Below are positions 38,267-45,858 of a stretch of 64,000 bases of DNA, piece after piece. Position numbers and translations under genes: made by a program. Source of the stretch: an uncultured Marinoscillum sp. (GTDB lineage: Bacteria; Bacteroidota; Bacteroidia; Cytophagales; MED-G16); the NCBI GenBank assembly GCA_902529805.1, contig CABZXU010000003.1, positions 1 through 64,000 of the forward strand, given 5' to 3'. The notes beneath the pieces were generated by a model that made no database searches, was not told the origin of the DNA, and was given only the letters and a program-made list of their open reading frames with translations. How positions within the stretch are numbered: position 1 is the stretch's first letter; every line of letters starts with the position of its first letter.

Positions 38267-39231
38267 TCAAAACCTTTCTTATCACTAACAACCTGGTCAT
38301 CATTTTTAGAACTAACTTTCACAACTATTTCTGCTAAAAAACCAGCTAAAAATAATTGAACACCAATAATTATAGATACAAGTGCAATAAAAAAGAGAGG
38401 TTGGTCAGTTACCGGTCTAATTTCATCCAGAGGGACACCTGTATATATTTTAGAAACTTTATCATAAATTATAATACCTGCCCCAATCAATCCAAATAAA
38501 AAAGAAAAAACACCCATCGTTCCAAAAAAATGCATAGGTTTTTTCTTAAACCTATAAACGAAACTAACAGATATCAAATCTAAAAATCCATTGATAAACC
38601 TTTCGATCCCAAATTTTGTCTTACCGTATTTTCTTGGGTTGTGATTCACTATTTTTTCTCCTATTTTATTAAAACCATTCCATTTTGCTATTAAAGGAAT
38701 ATATCTATGCATTTCACCATATATAGAAATATTTTTTATAACAGAATTTTTATATGCTTTAATACCACAATTAAAATCATTTAATTTAATTCCTGAAAAA
38801 AGTCTAGTTACAAAATTAAAAAATTTTGAAGGTAAAGTTTTAGTTATAGGGTCAAATCTGATTTTTTTCCAACCTGAAACTAAGTCATAGTCTTGATCAA
38901 CAATCATTTTGTAAAGAGGCATAATCTCTTTTGGGTCATCCTGTAAATCAGCGTCCATAGTAATAACTACTTTGCCGGATGAATTTTTAAAACCAATATC
39001 TAATGCTGCTGATTTTCCATTATTTTTATTAAATTTAATACCTTTTACAGATGAATTTTTTAAAGCTTCATTTTTTATAAACTTCCATGAGTTATCTGAA
39101 CTACCATCATCAATGATAATAATTTCATATAAAATGGATGAAGAAATAGTATCATTAATTGAACCAATTAACTCAGGGATAGACTCTTCTTCATTATATG
39201 CAGGAATTATTATAGATAAATCCATATGCAA
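38263..39231 (-). CDS. polyprenyl-phosphate GT2 glycosyltransferase (DPM1/GtrB-like)
   Basis: A 322-residue enzyme with LSIIIPAYNEEESIPELI, the TMDADLQDDPKEI metal motif typical of dolichol/undecaprenyl-phosphate sugar transferases, FNCGIKAYK, and HRYIPLIAKWNGF, followed by two C-terminal transmembrane helices (about 235-260 and 270-300). Such enzymes charge undecaprenyl-phosphate with glucose, mannose or a related sugar for later transfer outside the membrane. The adjacent GT and methyltransferase support a glycan role. The more usual start is the second ATG (MDLSII, 39225). Confidence 0.88.
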   Translation of the reverse strand: MHMDLSIIIPAYNEEESIPELIGSINDTISSSILYEIIIIDDGSSDNSWKFIKNEALKNSSVKGIKFNKNNGKSAALDIGFKNSSGKVVITMDADLQDDPKEIMPLYKMIVDQDYDLVSGWKKIRFDPITKTLPSKFFNFVTRLFSGIKLNDFNCGIKAYKNSVIKNISIYGEMHRYIPLIAKWNGFNKIGEKIVNHNPRKYGKTKFGIERFINGFLDLISVSFVYRFKKKPMHFFGTMGVFSFLFGLIGAGIIIYDKVSKIYTGVPLDEIRPVTDQPLFFIALVSIIIGVQLFLAGFLAEIVVKVSSKNDDQVVSDKKGFD

Positions 39232-39238
39232 ATTTAGT

Positions 39239-40513
39239 TTAATAATTAAATTTTGATTTTTTAGAGTTTATGACACCAAAGACTTTACCTTTCAATGACC
39301 AATTTAACCAAGGGGAATTAAAAGATTTGGAGATATTATTATCTAAAGTATAATCCCATGAACCATTACTATCGAAAATAGTCATAGAAGCATTTGACCC
39401 GACTTTTATAGATCTATCTTCGATATTAAGAATTTTTCTAGGATTAGAAGTAAATTTTGTAATCAAAGATTCTAAAGAAATTTTTGAAGATAAAATTAAT
39501 ATATTACTAAAAAATGTTTGAAGAGAAATCATTCCATTTTCAGCATTATTAAATTCAACTGATTTGTTTTCAATGTTTTGAGGTTGATGATATGAAGAAA
39601 TCACATCTATGATCCCATCCTCTAATCCTTTTATCAAAGCATCAATATCATCTTTTGTTCTAAGTGGAGGATCCAATTTATAATTGGTATCAAAATTTGT
39701 TATATGACTATCATCCAATAATAAATTATAAATAGAAACATCACAAGTTACATTTAATCCCTCTTCTTTTGCTTTTCTTATTATATCTACTGAAGATTTA
39801 GTAGATATTCCTGAAAAATGTAATTTTCCTCCAGAATATTTCAAAATTGACAAATCTCTATTTAACATTATTTCCTCAGCAATATTTGGGATACCTTTTA
39901 AACCAGAAATGGTACTATTATGTCCTTCATTTACAATACCTAGCCTTGATAAACTAAAGTCCTTAGGTTTATTTATTAAAAGACCATCAAATTGTTTAAT
40001 ATAAAGTAAAGCTTTATACATCATATCTGAATTTTGCAATTCTTTTTCACCATCAGTAAATGCGACTGCACCTGCTTCATTTAAATCTAAAATTTCATTT
40101 AGTTGAGTTCCGTCTGTATTTTTAGTTATAGCAGCTGTTGGATGAATAGTTGAAAGGCTGTTTTCAGTTTTATTTTTTACATAATAAATATCATTTTTAG
40201 ATTGTAAAACAGGATTTGTATTTGGCATCAATAAAATATCTGTAAAACCTGAAGATGAAGCTAAGTTAGATCCTGAGGTTAAATCTTCTTTATGTTCATG
40301 TCCAGGATCACAAAAATTTGTTCTAAAATCAAACCAACCATTAGATACCATCATTCCATTACAATCAATAACCTTTGTGTTTGAATTTTTTAAATTTATT
40401 TTAGATGAACTGATCTTATCTATGATACCATTATTAATTAAAATATTTACTTTTTTAGAATTATACTTAGAATTTAAATCAACAACTATAATAGATTTTA
40501 AAAGTAATGACAT
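39239..40513 (-). CDS. dihydroorotase-like amidohydrolase, probably noncatalytic
   Basis: A 424-residue protein of the dihydroorotase family by overall pattern (KVIDCNGMMVSNGWFDFRTNFCDPGHEHKEDLTSG, MPNTNPVLQ, DPPLRTKDDIDALIKGLEDGIIDVISS). The metal-binding residues are missing: the usual DxHxHxR is DFRTNF, the H-x-x-H-x-S-T is HFSGIST, and the terminal TDHAPH is SYHQPQ. It is therefore likely an inactive dihydroorotase homologue, comparable to the noncatalytic pyrC' partner of aspartate transcarbamoylase in some bacteria. No pyrB is in the window. The upstream gap holds a -7 box and a 10-bp perfect hairpin. Confidence 0.8.
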   Translation of the reverse strand: MSLLLKSIIVVDLNSKYNSKKVNILINNGIIDKISSSKINLKNSNTKVIDCNGMMVSNGWFDFRTNFCDPGHEHKEDLTSGSNLASSSGFTDILLMPNTNPVLQSKNDIYYVKNKTENSLSTIHPTAAITKNTDGTQLNEILDLNEAGAVAFTDGEKELQNSDMMYKALLYIKQFDGLLINKPKDFSLSRLGIVNEGHNSTISGLKGIPNIAEEIMLNRDLSILKYSGGKLHFSGISTKSSVDIIRKAKEEGLNVTCDVSIYNLLLDDSHITNFDTNYKLDPPLRTKDDIDALIKGLEDGIIDVISSYHQPQNIENKSVEFNNAENGMISLQTFFSNILILSSKISLESLITKFTSNPRKILNIEDRSIKVGSNASMTIFDSNGSWDYTLDNNISKSFNSPWLNWSLKGKVFGVINSKKSKFNY

Positions 40514-40535
40514 AAACAGCTAGAAAATATTTGCA

Positions 40536-40565
40536 CAAAAATATAATATATTTTGATATATTATA
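40536..40565 (-). promoter_or_regulatory. Promoter -7 box with abutting perfect hairpin upstream of the dihydroorotase-like gene
   Basis: Minus strand -7 box TATTTTTG (40543-40536) overlaps by two bases a perfect 10-bp inverted repeat TATAATATAT/ATATATTATA with loop TTTG (40542-40565). The repeat lies where the promoter spacer would be, so it may be an operator or the terminator of the upstream PrsW gene. All-AT composition weakens the case. Confidence 0.35.
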
Positions 40566-40591
40566 ATTAGTTTGATAAATCGTATTATAAT

Positions 40592-41368
40592 TTATTTTTT
40601 AAAAGGTGAAGCTTCAAGATGTTCTATTATTGCCATTCTAGCAAAAAGAATTGCAACACCTAAGGTAGCAACGCCGCCTAACCATATACCAGGCACAAAA
40701 TCCAAGAATAAAAAATAATCATAAAATGCATGCATGGTTATAGATACAAAAAGGGATAAGAATACATAAAACCATTTTTTTCCAAGGTTGCAAGTTTTTG
40801 CTTTACCTAAATAATATCCCATTATAACAGCAAAAGCAAAATGTGCAGGAACTGCTGTCAACATTCTGAAAAATGCAACTGATGAGGATCCTTGTAAAAC
40901 GTAAGTAATATTTTCAGCAGTTGCAAAACCCATACCAACAAATACTGAATAAACAATGCCATCGAATGGCTCATCAAAACTTTTATTAGGAAAAATAATT
41001 AAGAATACCACAATAAATTTTAACATCTCTTCGGTTATAGAAACAGTTAATGCTTCTCCTCCCACTCGTAAAAAAATATTTTCAGCATTTATATATGAAA
41101 AAACAAACTCAAGAATATCAACATCAAAATGTAAATTTATTGCTCCAAGAATAAAACAAGTTGCTAGAAGCCATACCGGCTCTTTATCATATTCATCAGA
41201 ATGATAAATAAAAAACATAATGAAAATTCCAGGTGAAATAGAAAGAGTCACAAGCAACATGTCGTACCAATCAAATCTATGAATTAATACCAATGGATAG
41301 AATAAAACAAGATAAAGAAGTGTAGCCATTATGCTACCATATAAACTATCTAAAAATATTTTTTTCAT
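40592..41368 (-). CDS. PrsW family intramembrane metalloprotease
   Basis: A 258-residue protein with about eight transmembrane segments and the PrsW family motifs: SITEEMLKFIVVFLIIFP containing the EE pair in a membrane helix, HFAFAVIMGYYLG and MHAFYDYFLFLD, whose glutamate and histidine residues are the proposed metal ligands. PrsW cleaves an anti-sigma factor in Bacillus; the substrate here is unknown. The family is related to CAAX protease-like membrane enzymes. It is 4 bases downstream of the large surface-protein gene. Confidence 0.87.
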   Translation of the reverse strand: MKKIFLDSLYGSIMATLLYLVLFYPLVLIHRFDWYDMLLVTLSISPGIFIMFFIYHSDEYDKEPVWLLATCFILGAINLHFDVDILEFVFSYINAENIFLRVGGEALTVSITEEMLKFIVVFLIIFPNKSFDEPFDGIVYSVFVGMGFATAENITYVLQGSSSVAFFRMLTAVPAHFAFAVIMGYYLGKAKTCNLGKKWFYVFLSLFVSITMHAFYDYFLFLDFVPGIWLGGVATLGVAILFARMAIIEHLEASPFKK

Positions 41369-41372
41369 TCAA

Positions 41373-44300
41373 CTAAAATTTTAAAGAAACCATCCATTCA
41401 TCATAAGTCAAACTACTATCATCTAAATCATATGCTTTAGCCCAACCTACAGATAAAGTTGCTGCTAGATGAGAAAACATTACAAGTCTCGTATCCAATT
41501 GAAACCCTATATTATAAAAGTTCTGATTAACATCATTACCAGAGATGTTAATATCTTTTGCAGTAAGAAACCCTGCAAAAATTGTTGGATGAGACCATGA
41601 TGCAAAAAAGTTAAAAAATCCTACTTTTCTATACCTTAGTGGAGGAAGCAATAATTCAGCTGTAGTTTTAAAAAAGTTTTTTGCAATAATATTTCTACCT
41701 GAATCAAAGCTTACCCCAGGAAAAGAATAAATCCCTCTATATCTTTTTGAAGATAAATAGTCTATATAATTATTGCCAAAAGCTGCAAATCCAAATCTAG
41801 TAAATGGATTTACTTTTTTACTAAATGAATTTCCAGAGGATGTTCTAAACCAAAGAGAGGTGTGATTAACTGGTAGCTGAATACCAAAATCAAAATTACC
41901 AGTAAAAGTTGGATAAAAATTCCCTTCAGAAATTGAAGAAGAAGCATTTAATGACATATTAACTCCTTTTTCTCCATCTACTGCACCTACAGATCTTCTA
42001 ATATTTCTATAAGTTAATGAGGAAAAAATATCATAAAATAGATTTGTATCATAATCTTTATCAAAATTATCAATTTGCTGAAAATCTGGCGATTGATCTA
42101 AACCATAAAAACCTCTAAAACCAGTGGTTAAATCTAAGTTTTTTGGATTATCCCATATCAAGGACTTTTTATTATTAAAACCAAACAATAATCCTTTTCT
42201 TGATCTTTTAGTAGGGCCAAATAAATCATAAAAATTGTCTTTGTTATAATGTGCAAAGAAATCATAACTTCCAGATAAAAAGCCACCAATTTTACTTGTT
42301 GAAAAGTTTAAAGAGCCATGAAATTGTTCGTCATCATCAATAGTTGCATTACCATCACTTAATTGATTTTTCCATTGTTTTGGCGTAAAAGAAAATGAAA
42401 GATCAAATGATCTAAAGCTAAATGGATCTTCAAAATTAAATTTATAACCTATACCGATATTATCTTTATAACCTACCACTATTGGATAAGCATAATTTAA
42501 TTTCATTTCCTTTCTAGGAAGATAAAGACCGTTTTTTTCAATAGTTATTTCATCTAAATTGACTGTCTGAGGAGTAGGCAAATCATTCCTCCATTCTTTA
42601 AGTTCTGGATGTTTTTTGATAGTTTCATTTCCTAAATATTTAATCGTTTCAATTTCTAGAACAGTATTATTAGGTATGTAAACAGGAAGAAAACCATCAC
42701 TAGTATATCTAAAAGCAAAAATTCTATCTTTATCTATTTGAATAGGTCGAAAATACCCTGTAACTGCATTAGACATTAAATCTATATCATCTGCTTGATA
42801 AGTATTTGCATCTACTCTCCATATATTACTTACACCTGTATAATAAGAAGAACCAAAAAGATAATTACCATCTTCGGTATATCTAAAACTTTGAGGTGAA
42901 GAAACATCAAAATTAAAAACCTCCTTATAAACTATATCTTCTTTACCTCCTTTATCAAAAGATTCAATATCATATATATGAAGGTATTGATTGCCAAAGT
43001 AATCAGCAACCGCTGCACTTAAACTTTTACCGTCAGGTGAAATATCTATATCAAAAATATCATGACCAAATGGTAATGTATATTTTTGATTCCAATTTGT
43101 ATAATAATCATTTGGAGATTCAGAATTATATTTTGGTATCTTAACGATTGTATTGTAACCATTTAGGTGTCTAATACCCCATAAAGATTCGTCTTTTTTA
43201 TTAAAAGCTAAATCACCAATGTGTTCATTTTTTTGTAACAATTTTGTTTCACCAGTTTTTAAATTGTAACTATTTAAATCTCTATTTGCATTGTTATCAG
43301 TTGAATATATAAGAAGATCATTTTTTTCATCGTAGGTAAGTGAAGCAACATTAAATAAAGCTGGTCCCTTTACATCTTTTAGTCTATCAATCTCACCTGT
43401 TTCTAAATCAATGCTAGCGATATGAGGAACTTTGCCAGGATAATTAACAGCAACATAAATTTTATTTCTTTTTTTATCATGAAATGCATGAGAAACACCG
43501 CCCAGTACTTTTTCAGTAATAGGTTCATATTGAGTAATAGGAAATTTTTTAAGTCTATTAATATTTTCATCCTGAAAGGAACGTTCAAAATCAATCCAAG
43601 TATCCCAAGCTTTACTAATTGATAAACCAAATACGTTTTTAAAATTGGATGCAAACCCACGTTTGCTTTGATCTTTTCTTTTTATCCATTCAATTAAATT
43701 ATTAGGTCCATATTCGTGAGCTACATAACTCATAAATCTTGTTCCATAGTAGTATGAATTAGCTTTAGACATAAAATCTGCAGAAGTACCTTCTGATTCC
43801 AATCCTTGAGCTGAATAAATCCTAGAGTTTTCAAGTGTTCTAGTTCTAAAAAACATTTCATCATAACTACCTAAAGCATTTCCCTTTCCACCATCCATCC
43901 AAGTTTCAATAAATACAGCAATACCTTCATGGAACCATCTAGGAGAATAATATCTTGGATTAGTGAGATAGCTATAAAACATAGAAACAGGATGGTCGTT
44001 TGTATTTCTAACTTTTCCAGCAAAAAGTTTTCTATAAAAAACATCTGTTTTTGAATAATTATCGAGCGCAACTATATGTACAAGTTCGTGATTCATGATA
44101 GCAAATACTCTTTCACCAGCTATACTTGACTCAAAAGAATAATTCATTGGTGAAATACAAGTTGAAACCATATTATTAGGAATTGAGGTTGCTCCTCCAT
44201 TTCCATAATCTCCAAAATCTTGAATCATAACATGAATTTTATCTCTTGGTTCGTAGTCAAATAACTTTTTATGAAAATTAAGAGCACTATGAGCACATCT

Positions 44301-44444
44301 TGCTGCATGAGGTAAAACAAATGCTTCACCAATTCCCATAGAAACAATATCAAAATTTTCTATTTCTAATTTATCCATTTGAGAAAAAGAACTATTAAAA
44401 TAAAAAAAGAAAATAAACGATAATGGAATGGATAATTTTTTCAT
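41373..44444 (-). CDS. Surface protein with gluzincin motif, TolB-like propeller and C-terminal barrel
   Basis: A 1023-residue exported protein. The signal peptide is MKKLSIPLSFIFFFYFNSSFSQ. HELVHIVALD (about residue 116) is an HExxH zinc motif and WFHEGIAVFIETW (about 175) could give the glutamate ligand of a peptidase MA/M1-like gluzincin. Residues about 310-640 hold repeats such as YDIESFD, DISPDGKSLSAAVADY and YTEDGNYLFGSSY typical of TolB-type propellers. From about 690 the sequence becomes alternating beta strands with aromatic girdles (for example FSFRSFDLSFSFTPKQW) and ends MVSLKF, as in an outer-membrane barrel. The combined domain order is unusual. Substrate unknown; placement in the outer membrane is inferred. 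Confidence 0.72.
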   Translation of the reverse strand: MKKLSIPLSFIFFFYFNSSFSQMDKLEIENFDIVSMGIGEAFVLPHAARCAHSALNFHKKLFDYEPRDKIHVMIQDFGDYGNGGATSIPNNMVSTCISPMNYSFESSIAGERVFAIMNHELVHIVALDNYSKTDVFYRKLFAGKVRNTNDHPVSMFYSYLTNPRYYSPRWFHEGIAVFIETWMDGGKGNALGSYDEMFFRTRTLENSRIYSAQGLESEGTSADFMSKANSYYYGTRFMSYVAHEYGPNNLIEWIKRKDQSKRGFASNFKNVFGLSISKAWDTWIDFERSFQDENINRLKKFPITQYEPITEKVLGGVSHAFHDKKRNKIYVAVNYPGKVPHIASIDLETGEIDRLKDVKGPALFNVASLTYDEKNDLLIYSTDNNANRDLNSYNLKTGETKLLQKNEHIGDLAFNKKDESLWGIRHLNGYNTIVKIPKYNSESPNDYYTNWNQKYTLPFGHDIFDIDISPDGKSLSAAVADYFGNQYLHIYDIESFDKGGKEDIVYKEVFNFDVSSPQSFRYTEDGNYLFGSSYYTGVSNIWRVDANTYQADDIDLMSNAVTGYFRPIQIDKDRIFAFRYTSDGFLPVYIPNNTVLEIETIKYLGNETIKKHPELKEWRNDLPTPQTVNLDEITIEKNGLYLPRKEMKLNYAYPIVVGYKDNIGIGYKFNFEDPFSFRSFDLSFSFTPKQWKNQLSDGNATIDDDEQFHGSLNFSTSKIGGFLSGSYDFFAHYNKDNFYDLFGPTKRSRKGLLFGFNNKKSLIWDNPKNLDLTTGFRGFYGLDQSPDFQQIDNFDKDYDTNLFYDIFSSLTYRNIRRSVGAVDGEKGVNMSLNASSSISEGNFYPTFTGNFDFGIQLPVNHTSLWFRTSSGNSFSKKVNPFTRFGFAAFGNNYIDYLSSKRYRGIYSFPGVSFDSGRNIIAKNFFKTTAELLLPPLRYRKVGFFNFFASWSHPTIFAGFLTAKDINISGNDVNQNFYNIGFQLDTRLVMFSHLAATLSVGWAKAYDLDDSSLTYDEWMVSLKF

Positions 44445-44471
44445 TAGATAATTTTTTTGTTTAAGATAAAA

Positions 44472-44506
44472 AAAAAAGGAGAAAAATTAATGTTTTCTCC
44501 TTTTTT
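44472..44506 (-). terminator. Strong intrinsic terminator after the 9-residue-repeat gene
   Basis: A perfect 14-bp stem, with GGAGAAAA pairing to TTTTCTCC and extended by six A-T pairs, encloses a 7-base loop (44486-44492). On the minus strand it is followed by a long T-run, the form of a Rho-independent terminator. It lies 25 bases after the stop codon of the repeat gene and isolates it from the downstream protease gene. Confidence 0.8.
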
Positions 44507-44530
44507 ATAAAATGTAAATTAATGTAAATA

Positions 44531-45709
44531 CTAATTTACAGCACCTTTAGCAAATTTTTGAAATTCTGCTCCTTTCATAAACTTCTGAAATTCTGCTCCT
44601 TTCATAAACTTCTGAAAAGATGAACCTTTTGCAAATTTAGAATAAGCACCGCTTTTCATAAATTTTTGAAAATCAGCACCTTTCATAAACTTCATAAAGT
44701 CTCCATTTTTAGCAAACTTCTGAAACTCAGCTCCCTTAGCAAACTTCTGAAGATCAGCTCCCTTAGCAAACTTCTGAAGATCAGCACCTTTCATAAACTT
44801 CTGAAGTTGAGCATCTTTCATAAACTTCTGCAGTTCAGCTCCTTTCATAAACTTCTGAAATTCTGCTCCTTTCGCAAACTTCTGAAATTCTGCTCCTTTA
44901 GCGAACTTTTCAAAGTCTGCTCCTTTAAAAAACGCTGATCTAATAACTGGTGCTGCAACTAATACACCTAGTGTTATCGCGAAGTTGAACTCACCACCCA
45001 CTTTCATAAACTTCTGATATTCTGCTCCTTTCATAAACTTCTGAAATTCTGCTCCTTTCATAAACTTCTGAAATTCTGCTCCTTTCGCAAACTTCTGAAA
45101 TTCTGCTCCTTTCATGAACTTTTGAAATTCACCTAACTTCATTAGAAGCTTTCCAGGAGTACCCCTACTATCTGAAGTTTTATTATTATTGTCACCTAAT
45201 TCTCTTCCACCACTTGAAGATATTGATCTTCCAGCTCCACCATCTTGATTAAAATTAGATAAACTAGAAGTTCCTTGTCTTAAATCATCTTCGCCAATAC
45301 CTCCTCCAGAACCTCCTCCAGACTTACCGTCTCTTTGTGTATATGGTTCTTGCTCATTTGAGGTCATCAAATCATCATTTCCCATAACATCAGCAACAAT
45401 GCTGAATACAGGATCATCAAGGACCTTCAAAAACTCATCATTCTCAACAAGTTTAGCAAATTCAGGAGTTGCAATCATTTTCATGAAGTCTTCATTTTGT
45501 AAAACTTCCTGAATCTCCTCACCTTCTAACTCAACAGCAATAGTATTTTTCTCAGAATACTTCTCAGCTTTCTTAATACTAGTAATACCTGAACCAGCAC
45601 CCATTGACGGATCAATAGAACCAGTTTGAATAAGAAGATAACCTACAGCAGCAATTGCTACTACAGTACAAACAATCAAAATATTTAATTTATCATGTAC
45701 TCTTTTCAT
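44531..45709 (-). CDS. Membrane-anchored protein with 19 tandem 9-residue repeats
   Basis: I do not recognise this 392-residue protein. An N-terminal membrane segment (about 8-27, LNILIVCTVVAIAAVGYLLI) is followed by four loose 9-residue units (72-107: NEDFMKMIA, TPEFAKLVE, NDEFLKVLD, DPVFSIVAD), then a Gly/Ser/Asp-rich linker (about 115-188). Regular repeats begin at 192: five units, a 26-residue insert (237-262) with a hydrophobic core FAITLGVLVAAPVIRSAFF, and fourteen more units to 388. The consensus is GAEFQKFMK, alternating M or A at position 8; each unit carries about one net positive charge. A terminator, a promoter-like box and a leader hairpin show that it is a separate transcription unit. 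Structural, filament-forming or membrane-binding roles are guesses. Confidence 0.8.
   Translation of the reverse strand: MKRVHDKLNILIVCTVVAIAAVGYLLIQTGSIDPSMGAGSGITSIKKAEKYSEKNTIAVELEGEEIQEVLQNEDFMKMIATPEFAKLVENDEFLKVLDDPVFSIVADVMGNDDLMTSNEQEPYTQRDGKSGGGSGGGIGEDDLRQGTSSLSNFNQDGGAGRSISSSGGRELGDNNNKTSDSRGTPGKLLMKLGEFQKFMKGAEFQKFAKGAEFQKFMKGAEFQKFMKGAEYQKFMKVGGEFNFAITLGVLVAAPVIRSAFFKGADFEKFAKGAEFQKFAKGAEFQKFMKGAELQKFMKDAQLQKFMKGADLQKFAKGADLQKFAKGAEFQKFAKNGDFMKFMKGADFQKFMKSGAYSKFAKGSSFQKFMKGAEFQKFMKGAEFQKFAKGAVN
44546..44923 (-). repeat. 27-bp tandem coding repeat, block B (14 units)
   Basis: Fourteen in-frame 27-bp units encoding GAEFQKFMK-type nonapeptides, residues 263-388. Several units are almost identical in DNA, others are diverged (NGDFMKFMK, SGAYSKFAK), which points to repeated duplication at different times. 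Confidence 0.9.
45002..45136 (-). repeat. 27-bp tandem coding repeat, block A (5 units)
   Basis: Five units, residues 192-236 of the same protein. The block is separated from block B by a 78-base insert (44924-45001) that codes for a hydrophobic segment. Confidence 0.9.
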
Positions 45710-45752
45710 AATATTTAAAATTTATAATTAATTAAATTGTAAAAAATTTAAA

Positions 45753-45810
45753 AAATTATTTTATAATGGAGTTGTATGAGAAAAGTCATAGTTCGATTAT
45801 AAAATAATTT
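45753..45810 (-). ncRNA. Structured 5' leader (nested hairpin) of the 9-residue-repeat gene
   Basis: A perfect 15-bp inverted repeat, AAATTATTTTATAAT at 45753-45767 and its complement at 45796-45810, encloses a 28-base loop that itself holds TATGA/TCATA (45775-45779 and 45786-45790). It would sit within about 5-10 bases of the predicted mRNA start, followed by about 45 bases to the ATG. It may stabilise the mRNA or regulate translation. It does not match a riboswitch class I know. Confidence 0.45.
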
Positions 45811-45821
45811 AAAAACGTAGG

Positions 45822-45829
45822 CAAAGATA
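45822..45829 (-). promoter_or_regulatory. Predicted -7 box for the repeat gene
   Basis: Minus strand TATCTTTG fits TAnnTTTG. The expected start near 45815 is directly before the leader hairpin. No TTG is seen at the -33 distance, so the assignment rests on the -7 box and position. Confidence 0.45.
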
Positions 45830-45858
45830 ATAAAAAAATTATAGTTTTTCTATTTAAA

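Noticed and set aside
44666-44938. Plus-strand ORF of 90 residues across the repeat block
   Set aside because: It is the antisense shadow of the 27-bp coding repeats; open frames on both strands are expected for such a tract.
44546-45136. Regular 27-bp repeats that resemble a CRISPR or satellite array
   Set aside because: The units are directly abutting, have no unique spacers, and keep one reading frame encoding a conserved nonapeptide, so this is a coding repeat.
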